From Vibrio sp. CK2-1 (lineage in GTDB: Bacteria; Pseudomonadota; Gammaproteobacteria; Enterobacterales; Vibrionaceae), in assembly GCF_021726515.1 (NCBI RefSeq), contig NZ_JAKKCJ010000001.1, positions 1 through 64,000 on the forward strand: a stretch of 64,000 nucleotides of DNA, in the 5' to 3' direction. Under the pieces are notes generated by a model. That model did not search any database, was not told the DNA's origin, and was given only the letters and a program-made list of their open reading frames with translations. The position numbers and the translations under genes were made by a program. Shown here in pieces: positions 34,379 to 44,260 of this stretch. Positions within the stretch are counted from its first letter, which is position 1, and every line of letters starts with the position of its first letter.

Positions 34379-36148
34379 TTACTGCCCGTTCGAAATAATG
34401 CTCTCTTCCGTCACTTGTCTTATCGCCAAACGGCTTTTATACAGGTGATTGCCTGCCCATAAGATCAAGCCCCCTATCACTATGAAAGTAAGCATATCGT
34501 AACCGGTTTCAAATATAACCCCGACTAAGATAATCAACGCCCCTAACACTTGCGATAAACGACCTAAGTAAGCACCTTGTTTGCCATCCACTAAGGCTTC
34601 TTCTTGCGCACTAATTGGTGTGGCAAGGTTGTGATAGAAGATTTCTAATTCTTGCTTACGCACACCTTGAGGCTCTTTATAGAACAGTGAAGATAAAGCA
34701 AAGAAACCACCAGAAATCACAATTTGTGCCACCAGCATCGCCACAACGGTTAAATCAACACTTTCACGATGAGTAAAGGCATCTGCACCAAATAACGGCA
34801 ATAACCAATTCACATCAAACACAAACTGCATAAAGCAAGACACTAACAGCCCGACAATCAAGGTTGCCCACGCAGACCAATCTGGCGTTTTAACAAACAC
34901 TAACGCCAGCAATGATGGGATCACCAAAGGCATTTGCAGTAACGCGCCAAATAGCATCATCAAATCAAAGAAGCTGTATTCTTTTATCGACGCAAACAAC
35001 AAGGCCGCAGCAATCGAAATCACCCCATTAAATAAGGTCGAGATCTTACTCATACGCATTTGCTGAGTTTCTGTCGCCTCGGGATTAATCACCGACTGAT
35101 ACACATTACGTACGAAAATTCCCGCATTACGGTTCAATGCTGTGGTCATTGGCGCAATCGTCGCGGCAATCATGGCGGCGAGCACTAAGCCAAGTACTCC
35201 TTGCGGCATGTAGTTTTGAATAAAGAATAAATAGGCGGCATTGTTCGCACTTGCGCCTAGGTTTGGATAAAAGGTTTGTAAATCGACATGCATAGTTGCG
35301 GTCACCCAAGGTGGGATAAACCACATGATTGGGCCAATCACAAACATTAAACCTGCTACCCACGCTGCTTTTCTGGCTTCTTTTTCATTCACGGTGACGA
35401 GGAAACGATAGCAAGACATCGCATTGTTGGTGCCCATGGTTTGTTTAGCCATGATAAACACTACCCACACCACAAAGATCTGCCAGTAGTTGATATCGGT
35501 TCCCATGAAAGATGGAATTTCTGATTTTTCAATTAACTGAACAGGGCCACCAATATAAATTAATGCGTAAGCGCCCACGGTTAAGGTAATCGCCATCAGC
35601 AACACCAATTGAATCACATTGGTTGCAGAAACAGTCCAAGAGCCACCACTTACAGCAATAAAGGTCACTAATATGCCAACGCCAATAATGGTGATATATA
35701 AATCAATGTGAAAAACCGCTGCAACAAAGATTGCCAAGCCATTAAGCCAAATCGCAGCTGAAATAGTGGTTAAAGGAAATTGTAGCCAAGTGAATACTTG
35801 TTCCGAGGTTTTACCAAAACGCTTACGTATCACTTCCATTGCGGTATCCACACGTAATTTGCGATAGCGAGATGCAAAGTACATGGCGGCCACAAAAAAG
35901 CCTAAAGCATTACCCCAAAATAAAAACAACACCGCTAAGCCATCTTCATACGCTTTGGCCGCCGCGCCAGTGAATGTCCAAGCAGAGAATTGCGTCATAA
36001 AGGCGGTCGCCCCTGCCATCCACCACATCATGGCACCGCCACCGCGAATAAAGCCAGAGGAAGTTTTAGCAAAGCGTTTAAAGATAAAAGCAGCAACGAT
36101 AATAAAAACAAAATAGCCAGCAATGATGGAAATATCTAAACTATCCAT
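34379..36148 (-). CDS. Sodium:solute symporter (SSS), second candidate oligoalginate transporter
   Basis: 589 residues, 13-14 membrane helices and a cytoplasmic tail. It matches the symporter at 22426 along its whole length (GAMMWWMAGATAFMTQFSAW, FTGAAAKAYEDG, TTALNRNAGIFVRNVYQS), marking a paralogous pair. It probably carries DEH or short oligoalginate across the inner membrane; whether the two differ in substrate cannot be told. It lies 120 bases beyond the PL17 genes read in the same direction, with no clear terminator between, so co-transcription with them is possible. Confidence 0.88.
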   Translation of the reverse strand: MDSLDISIIAGYFVFIIVAAFIFKRFAKTSSGFIRGGGAMMWWMAGATAFMTQFSAWTFTGAAAKAYEDGLAVLFLFWGNALGFFVAAMYFASRYRKLRVDTAMEVIRKRFGKTSEQVFTWLQFPLTTISAAIWLNGLAIFVAAVFHIDLYITIIGVGILVTFIAVSGGSWTVSATNVIQLVLLMAITLTVGAYALIYIGGPVQLIEKSEIPSFMGTDINYWQIFVVWVVFIMAKQTMGTNNAMSCYRFLVTVNEKEARKAAWVAGLMFVIGPIMWFIPPWVTATMHVDLQTFYPNLGASANNAAYLFFIQNYMPQGVLGLVLAAMIAATIAPMTTALNRNAGIFVRNVYQSVINPEATETQQMRMSKISTLFNGVISIAAALLFASIKEYSFFDLMMLFGALLQMPLVIPSLLALVFVKTPDWSAWATLIVGLLVSCFMQFVFDVNWLLPLFGADAFTHRESVDLTVVAMLVAQIVISGGFFALSSLFYKEPQGVRKQELEIFYHNLATPISAQEEALVDGKQGAYLGRLSQVLGALIILVGVIFETGYDMLTFIVIGGLILWAGNHLYKSRLAIRQVTEESIISNGQ

Positions 36149-36268
36149 TGTCTACAAGTACCTCACAGTAAACAGAAAAAACCGGAATACCCAATACCCA
36201 GAGACCAAGGTATATAGACATTCCGGCTTAAGTAGGTTGGTTAGAGCTCAGCAGCCCTTAAGAACAAC

Positions 36269-38413
36269 TTATAGCTGAGCCGTTGCTCCCGTCCATTGGT
36301 ATTGCACGCCATTGAATTCAACTTTGTGTTCACCTTCTGGATTCGGTTTATTAGAAATCGCAAATACGTATTTCTTACCGGTGGTTAAACTGATTTCAAC
36401 GATAGTGCCTGTCGCGTTATGACCAATCACTTGCACCGCTTCAACCAATCCACGAGCACCGACTGAGGCTTCAATAGACTCATTAAAGTAACCGTGGGTT
36501 TCAAGTACCGAAGCAAACACATGATCTTTGGCTTTTTGACGCAAAATCAAAGTAGGCTCTGAACGTAAGTTGAAATCAGGATCATTGGCACCCGTGCGAG
36601 CAAAGATCACTTGGCTGCCTGTCGGTGCGCTAGAAACTAAACTGTAGTAGCTAGAGTCATGTAACCAGCTAACTAATGAGCTACCTTCTACACTACCTGA
36701 AGCCACGTTCCACAAATGCTGATAACCATCGGAATCACCTAATGGACGCAACTTGCTTTCCGTTTGGTAGTCAAAATCGGTGCGAATGATTTGGCCTTTA
36801 TGATGGTATGGTAGATCGTATTCATGCTCAGCATCCGCAGTAATGCGGTACACATCAACCACAAGTGGTTTTTCAAATTCTTCTAGCTCAGGCAGTAATA
36901 CGCTACGTTGCATATCCACACCGTCGTAGTACTCAGAAATGGTACCGCTCATGGCTTGGAATTTTTCATCTTCGGTTAAGAAAAAGTGTTTCTGACCGAA
37001 CTTCGATTCTGCTAATGCCGTATTGAAGTTATTTTGCGTTTTTTGATCTACCACTACTGTGTTGTGTGCCACAGTTTGCTTACAGTAAGATTTATTTTCT
37101 GGAATATAACGACCGCCAAATTTAGGCTCCACGTTTACCCAACGGCCAAAACCATAGTCATGCAGCACTTCATTACCACGGTTAAATACACTTAGGTGTA
37201 AACCATCGTAGTGACCATGATCTAACGCGGAGTGATATTGGTGATCTGAGCCATGTTGACCAAACCAGATCAGTGCCATGGTGTCATCATCTTTTGCATC
37301 ACGGTGACGAAGAATACTCACACCGCCTTTCTCACCTTGTGGGCCATCTGTCATAAACAAGCTGCCCCAGCTGAAAGGTTTAATTTCATCGGCAGCTTCA
37401 ACGGCTTGAGATAGAGTCAAACCGGCTTTATGTACCCAAACATTTTGTTGGTGGTTCGCCATGCCTAGCAATACTTCAGTTTGCTCATAACGGTGATAAC
37501 ACACAGACGTTGCCATGATCACGCCTTCATCGTTAATGCTGATGGTTTTCGATGAATCGTTTAGCGCTGGTAGCGTTCCGTCTGGGAAAGCGGTTTTAAA
37601 TACGGCGTATGAGGTGGTTTTGATTACTGAATCGTTAAATTCATAAATGCCTAACTCTGGTTGACGACGCTCAATCGCTTCGGCAAACAAGTAAATTGGA
37701 CGCAATGAGAAACGGTGGTAATACGGACCTTCCATGTAGTAGCCATCTGGCGAGAACAATTGATCAAGCTGAGCTAAGAAACCACCGCTTACTTTGTCCA
37801 TTTTTAAGCCATATAGAGCTTTGTCTACTGATTCTTGGTCATTGATTGCGTAACCACAGATACCCACTGCCGCAACAGCCCAAAGACCGTGGTTATGTAC
37901 GATGTCGAAGTCATGGCCGTAAGTTACAACAAACATGTGGATCATGTGTTTGAACAAGTCATCTTCAATCTGGCGTTTTTGCGACTCTTCAAGTGTGTGG
38001 TAAACACAGCTATAGGCACACGATGAGTACAGCATCCACATGTTTTCATTCAATGTTTGGTGGAACAGTTTGCCCGGAGGATTACTGTCACGGCTAACAT
38101 TGCTTTCTAGTGTTGGGTAAACCGTCGCGTACGCGGTGAGTAGTTCAACAATGTAGTCACGGTATTTTTGCTCACCAGTGATCAAGAATAAACGACCCGC
38201 AAGATCCATGTGAATGTAGTTTTGCTTGTGACGGTTATGCTCGTAACCACCACCTTCACCGTGCCCTGGAACTTCAATACCCACATCTGCCATATACGCA
38301 TCGGTTTGAGCAATATCGCGAGCCAGTGCATTACCTAGCAGAGTATCTTTACCTAACTCTTTCGCTAGTTCAGCCGCTTCTTCAAAATTCATTAATAGTG
38401 GTTGGTAATTCAT
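36269..38413 (-). CDS. PL17 oligoalginate lyase (exolytic), first of two
   Basis: 714 residues, normal for PL17. An alpha/alpha toroid N-domain carries the active-site region VHNHGLWA (about 172-179) and GYYMEGPYYHRF (about 224-235); the C-terminal heparinase II/III-like beta-sandwich has ALDHGHYDGLHLSVF and AHNTVVVD. PL17 enzymes split oligoalginate into unsaturated monouronate, which becomes DEH. There is no signal peptide, so it should act in the cytoplasm after transport. It follows another PL17 gene by 46 bases and probably shares its transcript. AGGAAAGAAGA precedes the ATG. Confidence 0.95.
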   Translation of the reverse strand: MNYQPLLMNFEEAAELAKELGKDTLLGNALARDIAQTDAYMADVGIEVPGHGEGGGYEHNRHKQNYIHMDLAGRLFLITGEQKYRDYIVELLTAYATVYPTLESNVSRDSNPPGKLFHQTLNENMWMLYSSCAYSCVYHTLEESQKRQIEDDLFKHMIHMFVVTYGHDFDIVHNHGLWAVAAVGICGYAINDQESVDKALYGLKMDKVSGGFLAQLDQLFSPDGYYMEGPYYHRFSLRPIYLFAEAIERRQPELGIYEFNDSVIKTTSYAVFKTAFPDGTLPALNDSSKTISINDEGVIMATSVCYHRYEQTEVLLGMANHQQNVWVHKAGLTLSQAVEAADEIKPFSWGSLFMTDGPQGEKGGVSILRHRDAKDDDTMALIWFGQHGSDHQYHSALDHGHYDGLHLSVFNRGNEVLHDYGFGRWVNVEPKFGGRYIPENKSYCKQTVAHNTVVVDQKTQNNFNTALAESKFGQKHFFLTEDEKFQAMSGTISEYYDGVDMQRSVLLPELEEFEKPLVVDVYRITADAEHEYDLPYHHKGQIIRTDFDYQTESKLRPLGDSDGYQHLWNVASGSVEGSSLVSWLHDSSYYSLVSSAPTGSQVIFARTGANDPDFNLRSEPTLILRQKAKDHVFASVLETHGYFNESIEASVGARGLVEAVQVIGHNATGTIVEISLTTGKKYVFAISNKPNPEGEHKVEFNGVQYQWTGATAQL

Positions 38414-38459
38414 TCTTCTTTCCTACTTCTTAAATCTAGATAGATGACTTGGATTGGTA

Positions 38460-40640
38460 TTATTTACCTTGTACTTCTAATGAATAGAAACCATTCCATT
38501 GATAAGTTTTGTCATCGACTGAAACTTGATGCGCAGTGGTATCTGTCGCAGCCAATTGATTGCTTACCATAAAAGTAACCACCGATTGTTGCGTTTCAAT
38601 TTCTACCACAGAGCCAACTTCGTTATGGGCAACCACACGTACGTCTTGAACTTGACCACGAGCATTCACCGATTGTTCAAACTCTTCGTTAAAGTAACCA
38701 TGCGTTTCTAATACAGATGCAAATAAGCTTGATTGACCTTTAGCACGTAAGATAAAGGCAGGCTCACTGCGCAAGTTGAAGCTTGGATCATTGGCACCTG
38801 TGCGTGTGAAGATCACTTCGCCATCATTGTTGGAGCTAGTGCCTAACCAAGTGTAGTAAGTATTATTTTGTAGCCAGCTCACTAAAGCGCTGCCTTTCAC
38901 TTCACCACTTGCCACATTCCATAGGTGCTGATAACCGAAGTTTTCACCTAGTGTGTCTAATTCTTGGTTGGCTTGATATTCAAAGTTAGTGCGAACAATT
39001 TGACCGTCATATTGGTGTGAGTAATCAAATTGATGTGCCTTGTCGTCTTCCGATGTTAAACGGTATAGATCGAGTAACAACGGCGCTTCTAACTCATCGA
39101 GTTTTAGCATGAATACACTACGTTGCATGTCAAAACCTTGGTAATGATCATTAGCAAACGCACTCATGCCATTTACTTTTGCGTCTTCTACTTTAAAGAA
39201 GTGCGGCAAGCCATGAACCATATCCGCTTCATCAATTGAGAAGTTATTCTGGCATTGCTCATCAATCGTTACGGCATTGTGTGCAATCGTTTGACGGGCA
39301 TACGATTTATTCTCGTCAAGGTAACGGCCACCAAACTTAGGCTCAACATTCACCCAACGACAGAAACCATATTCACGTAATACTTCTTGGCCACGGTTGA
39401 AGTAACTAATACCTAAAGTATCAAAGTGACCGTGATCCATACCATGTTGACCATAGTTCATGACTAGTTGGAACACATCTTTGGTTTGATCTTGCATGCG
39501 AATAAAACCTTGCGCGCCATTGTGACCTTCTGGGCCTTCGTTTAACTCCACGCTTGGGAAGAATGGCAAACCAATATCGTTCGGGCGCTCATTTTGTGCT
39601 TTTTCAAAGGCGCGAGATAACTCTAGACCACAAGCATGCATCCATACTTGGTTTTGAATTTTTGCCATACCAAGCAAGTTATCATCTAGGCCGTAGTGCT
39701 TGCTGTATAAGCTCACCGCAACTTGTACGCCCATATCAGTAATACCCATGGTATGAGATGAGTCATTCAATGCTGGGAATTCACCATTTGGATAAGCGGT
39801 GGCAAGTAGCGTTTGAACCGTATTGCCAATCACTTTATCTTTAAAGTTATAAATGTCTAACTCAGGCATGTGACGGTGCAGAACTTCTGCAAATACACAT
39901 AAAGGACGGATCGCAAAGCGGTGGTAGTAAGGGCCTTCCATGTAATAACCAGAAGGTGCAAACAATTTAGAGATTTGTGCTAAAAAGCCACACTCGCCCA
40001 TTTCTTTTTTGCCAGCATTATAGTTATCTAAACCAAACACGGCCATTTCTAGGTATTCACGTTTATCAATCGCTAAGCCACAAATCCCGACCGCAGCAAC
40101 CGCCCACATACCGTGGTTATGAATACGGTCAAAGTCATGGCCATATTTCACAGTAAACATTTCAAGCATAGGCTGGAATAAATTGCTTTCAACGTGATTG
40201 CGCTCTGTCAGCGACATAAAGCCTTTCACGCAAGAATACGCCAAGCTAGAATACATTAGCCACATGTGTTCGTTTAAGATCTGATGGAATAAACGACCGG
40301 TTGGATTGGTGTTTTTTTGTACATGAAAATCAAATTGCAGATATTTGTCGGCATAAATAGTTAAAAGCTCAGCCACAAAGCGAGCGTATTTTTCTTCTTT
40401 CGTTACGAGATAAAGACGACCTGCAAGGTTCATAAAGTTATAGTTTTGCTTATGGCGATTGTGTTCATAACCACCCGCTTCACCATGTCCAGGTACGTCG
40501 TAACCCAGAGCCATAAAGGCATCGACATCTTTTTTAATGGTCGCAATGGTTTTACCCATCAAACTGTCACGGCCCACTTCTTTCTGCAACGCTTTCACTT
40601 CTGCAGTGTTAAGCAGTACAGCTGATACTTCATTTTTCAT
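38460..40640 (-). CDS. PL17 oligoalginate lyase (exolytic), second of two
   Basis: 726 residues from the ATG at 40640, seven bases after GAGG; the frame extends to 40664 without a ribosome site. Same domain plan as its neighbour: IHNHGMWAVAAVG and GYYMEGPYYHRF in the toroid, NYGQHGMDHGHFDTLG and AHNAVTID in the beta part. No signal peptide. The two PL17 proteins are clearly homologous but well diverged, so they may prefer different block types or chain lengths. An operator-like site lies 50 bases upstream and the kdgF-kdgK-eda operon is divergent. Confidence 0.95.
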   Translation of the reverse strand: MKNEVSAVLLNTAEVKALQKEVGRDSLMGKTIATIKKDVDAFMALGYDVPGHGEAGGYEHNRHKQNYNFMNLAGRLYLVTKEEKYARFVAELLTIYADKYLQFDFHVQKNTNPTGRLFHQILNEHMWLMYSSLAYSCVKGFMSLTERNHVESNLFQPMLEMFTVKYGHDFDRIHNHGMWAVAAVGICGLAIDKREYLEMAVFGLDNYNAGKKEMGECGFLAQISKLFAPSGYYMEGPYYHRFAIRPLCVFAEVLHRHMPELDIYNFKDKVIGNTVQTLLATAYPNGEFPALNDSSHTMGITDMGVQVAVSLYSKHYGLDDNLLGMAKIQNQVWMHACGLELSRAFEKAQNERPNDIGLPFFPSVELNEGPEGHNGAQGFIRMQDQTKDVFQLVMNYGQHGMDHGHFDTLGISYFNRGQEVLREYGFCRWVNVEPKFGGRYLDENKSYARQTIAHNAVTIDEQCQNNFSIDEADMVHGLPHFFKVEDAKVNGMSAFANDHYQGFDMQRSVFMLKLDELEAPLLLDLYRLTSEDDKAHQFDYSHQYDGQIVRTNFEYQANQELDTLGENFGYQHLWNVASGEVKGSALVSWLQNNTYYTWLGTSSNNDGEVIFTRTGANDPSFNLRSEPAFILRAKGQSSLFASVLETHGYFNEEFEQSVNARGQVQDVRVVAHNEVGSVVEIETQQSVVTFMVSNQLAATDTTAHQVSVDDKTYQWNGFYSLEVQGK

Positions 40641-40689
40641 CTTAAACCTCAAGCGACAATACAAAATCTAATTAAACTAATTACGTTAA

Positions 40690-40700
40690 AAGTAATACAA
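40690..40700. promoter_or_regulatory. Operator-like site (complement TTGTATTACTT)
   Basis: One base off the FadR-type pattern, 50 bases before the PL17 start. Confidence 0.5.
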
Positions 40701-40845
40701 TAAGGCTTGAATTTCATCTTTGTTTTTACTAAACGAAGATATGAGTCACATTAATAAACAACGATAACACTGTAGGCTATCTAGCCTCAAACCTTGATAA
40801 TTCATGCATAAGCCTCATTGTTGATAGTAGAATTATAAGAATTTA

Positions 40846-40886
40846 TTTGACTTAGGTCACGAACAGCTAGGCTTATTGTATTACAA
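40846..40886. promoter_or_regulatory. CRP-like site followed by perfect palindromic operator before kdgF
   Basis: TTTGA-N6-TCACG (40846-40861) is a CRP-like site with three mismatches. TTGTATTACAA (40876-40886) is a perfect palindrome about T and an exact fit to TNGTNNNACNA. This is 73 bases before the kdgF start, in the 318-base region divergent to the PL17 genes. Confidence 0.65.
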
Positions 40887-40958
40887 ATTGATTTTTACGC
40901 TATGATGTATCTATCAATTGAAATCGAAATGAATAAAAAAATACATTGGAGAGGACAC

Positions 40959-41306
40959 ATGAGCATATTCTCAAGCAACTTTTTTAAATTTGACGAAAAC
41001 GAATGGGAAGTTTTAGGCGGCGGTATTAAGCGTAAGATTGTTGGCTATACTGATGACCTTATGGCCGTTTACGTTCACTTCGAAAAAGGTGCCGTTGGTG
41101 AACCTCATAGCCATGATATCCATGACCAAATTGGTTATGTTGCTGAAGGCAGCTTTGAAGCAGAAATCGACGGTGTTAAACAAGTGCTGAAAAAAGGCGA
41201 TGCATACCTTGCTCGTAAACACTTTATGCACGGCGCAGTTGCTCTTGAAGAAGGCAGCGTATTACTGGATGTATTCTCTCCAGTACGTGAAGATTTCTTA
41301 AAATAA
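40959..41306 (+). CDS. kdgF: KdgF, cupin that linearises unsaturated uronates
   Basis: 115 residues from the ATG at 40959, just after GGAGAGG; the frame is open to 40902. A small single cupin with metal ligands in GEPHSHDIHDQIGYVAEG (about 48-65) and HFMHG (about 88). KdgF proteins turn 4,5-unsaturated monouronates from pectin or alginate into the linear ketone (DEH or DKI). It stands at the head of kdgF-kdgK-eda and opposite the PL17 genes that make its substrate. Assignment is strong from length, motif and context. Confidence 0.9.
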   Translation: MSIFSSNFFKFDENEWEVLGGGIKRKIVGYTDDLMAVYVHFEKGAVGEPHSHDIHDQIGYVAEGSFEAEIDGVKQVLKKGDAYLARKHFMHGAVALEEGSVLLDVFSPVREDFLK

Positions 41307-41327
41307 CAGCTTGGATTAGGTGAACAA

Positions 41328-42260
41328 ATGACAACATTCAATATTGCAGTAATTGGCGAATGTATGATTGAACTGCAAAAATCAGGCGAATTCCTAACGC
41401 AAAAATTTGGTGGTGATACGCTTAATACTGCGTTGTATCTTGCTCGCCTAACCAAACATACTGCTATTAAAACAAGCTACATTACCGCACTTGGTCGTGA
41501 AGGCTTTAGCCAAAACATGATTGATAGCTGGTCAAAAGAAGCGATTGATACTCAACACATCCTTCGTTTTGAAAACAAGCAACCCGGTATGTACTACATC
41601 GAAACCGATGACACTGGTGAGCGTAGCTTCTACTACTGGCGTAATGATGCCGCTGCGAAATACATGTTTGATCAAGCTGAGAGCGCTCAACTGATCGAAA
41701 CATTATCAACCTTCGATGCGGTTTATTTAAGTGGTATCACATTAGCTATTTTGACTGAGCAAGGTCGTGAGCAGTTGTTCACACTACTTGGTAAATTGAA
41801 AGCCAATGGCAGCAAAGTGATTTTTGATAATAACTTCCGTCCAAAATTGTGGGAATCGGTTGAAGAAGCGCAACAAGCGTATCTTAAAACACTATCATTC
41901 TGTGATATTGCCTTGCTGACATTCGATGATGAACAAGACCTCTTTGGTGACGACAATATCGAACAATGTATTGCTCGTACTCAAGGCCAAGGCGTTAAAG
42001 AGATTGCGATTAAACGTGGCAGCAAAGATTGTGTTGTTGTAGAAGAAGACAGCATTCAATACGTTGCAACTAAACCGGTTGATAACGTAGTCGACACGAC
42101 TGCCGCAGGTGACTCATTCAGTGCGGGTTATTTAGCTAGACGTTTAAATGGTCACAGCGCGAAAGACTCTGCCCTATCAGGTCACAAAGTAGCTGGCACT
42201 GTTATCCAACATCAAGGCGCGATTATTCCAAGTGAAGCCATGCCTGACATTGGCTTGTAA
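41328..42260 (+). CDS. kdgK: KdgK, 2-keto-3-deoxygluconate kinase
   Basis: 310 residues of the PfkB/ribokinase family. N-terminal GECMIEL and GGDTLNTALYLARL, and the C-terminal ATP/catalytic motif DTTAAGDSFSAGY (about 258-270) with the catalytic Asp. Length and the TAYIGECMIEL-like start are typical of KdgK. It phosphorylates KDG to KDPG, the substrate of the next gene. AGGTGA precedes the ATG; it lies 21 bases after kdgF. Confidence 0.93.
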   Translation: MTTFNIAVIGECMIELQKSGEFLTQKFGGDTLNTALYLARLTKHTAIKTSYITALGREGFSQNMIDSWSKEAIDTQHILRFENKQPGMYYIETDDTGERSFYYWRNDAAAKYMFDQAESAQLIETLSTFDAVYLSGITLAILTEQGREQLFTLLGKLKANGSKVIFDNNFRPKLWESVEEAQQAYLKTLSFCDIALLTFDDEQDLFGDDNIEQCIARTQGQGVKEIAIKRGSKDCVVVEEDSIQYVATKPVDNVVDTTAAGDSFSAGYLARRLNGHSAKDSALSGHKVAGTVIQHQGAIIPSEAMPDIGL

Positions 42261-42277
42261 ATATTAGCTTCTAAAAG

Positions 42278-42296
42278 CTGGTCGATTAACGACCAG
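42278..42296 (+). other. Hairpin between kdgK and eda
   Basis: CTGGTCG pairs with CGACCAG around ATTAA, followed by TTTA. It is too weakly T-rich for a sure terminator and may give partial termination or RNA stability within the operon. Confidence 0.45.
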
Positions 42297-42320
42297 TTTA
42301 TAAAATTTAAGGATTTAAAA

Positions 42321-42944
42321 ATGTCTAACTTAGATCAACAACTTGCTGACTTAAAAGTCATTCCAGTGATTGCACTGAATAAAGTTGAACACGCCCTTCC
42401 GCTTGCGAAAGCATTAATGGAAAACGGCATGCCTTGTGCAGAAATTACTTTCCGTACCGAAGCTGCTGTAGGTTCAATCAAAGCAATGCGTGAAGCGTAC
42501 CCTGAGATGCTGATTGGCGCGGGTACAATTTTGACACCTGAGCAAGTTGATCAAGCTATTGAAGCTGGCGTTGATTTCATCGTAAGCCCAGGCTTGAACC
42601 CAACGACGGTTAAATACTGTCAACAAAAGAACATGCCAATTGTTCCGGGTGTTAACAACCCAAGCCTAGTTGAGCAAGCAATGGAATTAGGTCTTAAAAC
42701 CGTTAAGTTCTTCCCAGCAGAGCCATCTGGTGGCGTTGGCATGTTGAAAGCATTAACCGCTGTTTACCCAGTGAAATTTATGCCAACTGGCGGCGTAAGC
42801 TTATCAAACATTGATGACTACCTATCTATCCCAGCGGTACTTGCTTGTGGCGGCACTTGGATGGTTCCAACTTCTCTTATTGATAACGAGCAATGGGATG
42901 AGTTAGGTGCATTAGTTAAAGATGCAGTAGCAAAAGTAAACTAG
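42321..42944 (+). CDS. eda: Eda, KDPG aldolase
   Basis: 207 residues, class I KDPG/KHG aldolase. Catalytic Glu in EITFRTEAA (about 41-49) and the Schiff-base Lys in VKFFPAEPSGG (about 131); GAGTIL and PTGGVS complete the barrel. It splits KDPG into pyruvate and glyceraldehyde-3-phosphate, ending the alginate route. AAGGA precedes the ATG and a terminator follows. Confidence 0.95.
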   Translation: MSNLDQQLADLKVIPVIALNKVEHALPLAKALMENGMPCAEITFRTEAAVGSIKAMREAYPEMLIGAGTILTPEQVDQAIEAGVDFIVSPGLNPTTVKYCQQKNMPIVPGVNNPSLVEQAMELGLKTVKFFPAEPSGGVGMLKALTAVYPVKFMPTGGVSLSNIDDYLSIPAVLACGGTWMVPTSLIDNEQWDELGALVKDAVAKVN

Positions 42945-43031
42945 TTTAAAGTTGCCCAAGACACTTGGGTATAAAGTAATTGTATTTCCTAAGTACAAAA
43001 TCTTATCATTCTCACCCCGAATGATTTTTTT

Positions 43032-43060
43032 GCCCTGACTCCCCTGTCAGGGCTTTTTTT
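43032..43060 (+). terminator. Terminator after eda
   Basis: GCCCTGAC pairs with GTCAGGGC around a 6-base loop and ends in eight T. Confidence 0.9.
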
Positions 43061-43103
43061 TATCTATTGATAACTAGTTTTATAGCCACTAGCTTCAAAG
43101 TGC

Positions 43104-44117
43104 CTAATTCTTTTGAATAGAAGCTCTTTCGACTAATCGGCATGGCACCACCACTTTTTTATAGCCCACCGAATCAGATGATTCATTTAATCGATTTAAT
43201 AATAAGCTCGCCGATTCAACACCGAGTTGATAAGAGTCTTGTTGAATGACACTAACTGGCACTTTAAACATATCGACCATCGGAATTTCATCAAACCCCA
43301 ATACAGAAACCTGTTGTGGAATCTCAATTTGATGCTCATCGAGTGCTTTCAGTAAATCGACAGTAATCGCCAAATGTTGAGTAAAAAATGCGGTTGGCGG
43401 ATTGCTAGTATGCAGTTGCTCAACCGGAGAAACCTCAAAGCCAGATTCTCGATCCCAGATGCTAAGCAAATCCTTATCAAAAGGAATTTGATGTGCCTTC
43501 AAAGCTTCTACATAGCCCAAGTAGCGTTCTTTTCTTGAGATGCTTGATTCAAAGTCCTGAGTCATAAAGCCAATTCGTTTATGACCTAATGCAATCAAAT
43601 GTTCTGTGGCTTTCCTAGCCGCTTGTTTAAAATCAGATAGCACAATATCGGTTTGGCAATGTTGGTACTCTAATTGGAATTGAACGACTGGGTAGTCACT
43701 GGCAGTGTATTGATTGATCAAATCGGCATTTTTGCCCGTTGAAGTAATAATAATGCCATCGACACACATTTGCTTTAATGCCATTAACGAGCGTTTTTCA
43801 ATTTCTTCATCAAAGTCGGTGTTATAGATTAAAACGTTGTAGCCCGCTTGCTTACAGAAATCATCAATGCCTCGTAAGATCCGGCTGGTATTAAAGCCGG
43901 TAATATCTCGCACTATCACACCAATCGTTTTGGTTTTATCGCTTTTTAAACTTCGTGCAATTGGATTCGGCACATAGTTCAGCGCTTCCACCGCAATACG
44001 GATCTTTTCTTTTGTCGTTTCAGACATGTGGCTATAGCGGCCATTAAAGTATTGGGAAACCGTACTTTTCGATACGTTGGCATGATTTGCCACATCAATC
44101 ATTCTAATTTTAGTCAT
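43104..44117 (-). CDS. LacI-family regulator next to manD
   Basis: 337 residues. N-terminal LacI helix-turn-helix (MIDVANHANVSKSTVSQYFN, about 6-25) with a hinge helix NPIARSLKS, then a periplasmic-binding-type effector domain. It is divergent from manD and the oxidoreductase. Two CG-centred operator-like sites lie in the shared region, so it probably represses that pair and itself until a sugar acid binds. The ligand is unknown; a uronate or aldonate is likely from context. Confidence 0.9.
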   Translation of the reverse strand: MTKIRMIDVANHANVSKSTVSQYFNGRYSHMSETTKEKIRIAVEALNYVPNPIARSLKSDKTKTIGVIVRDITGFNTSRILRGIDDFCKQAGYNVLIYNTDFDEEIEKRSLMALKQMCVDGIIITSTGKNADLINQYTASDYPVVQFQLEYQHCQTDIVLSDFKQAARKATEHLIALGHKRIGFMTQDFESSISRKERYLGYVEALKAHQIPFDKDLLSIWDRESGFEVSPVEQLHTSNPPTAFFTQHLAITVDLLKALDEHQIEIPQQVSVLGFDEIPMVDMFKVPVSVIQQDSYQLGVESASLLLNRLNESSDSVGYKKVVVPCRLVERASIQKN

Positions 44118-44186
44118 TATTATTTTTTGTTAACTGGATCAACTTGGTTATTTGACATCCTATCTGGATCCTTTATTCTAATCAAG

Positions 44187-44211
44187 TAAACCGATTTACT
44201 AAATCGATTTG
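44187..44211. promoter_or_regulatory. Tandem LacI-type operator-like sites
   Basis: AAACCGATTT (44188-44197) and AAATCGATTT (44201-44210) are CG-centred near-palindromes of the kind bound by LacI-family proteins; the second is perfect. Their centres are 13 bases apart, 50-75 bases before manD. Confidence 0.6.
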
Positions 44212-44260
44212 GTAAAATACAAAATATCTTCTGTTACCGTCATCATTCACGAGGTAAGTA

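Noticed and set aside
40902..40958. Longer N-terminus for KdgF
   Set aside because: The ATG at 40959 has a strong GGAGAGG site and fits the family length; the extra segment overlaps likely promoter DNA.
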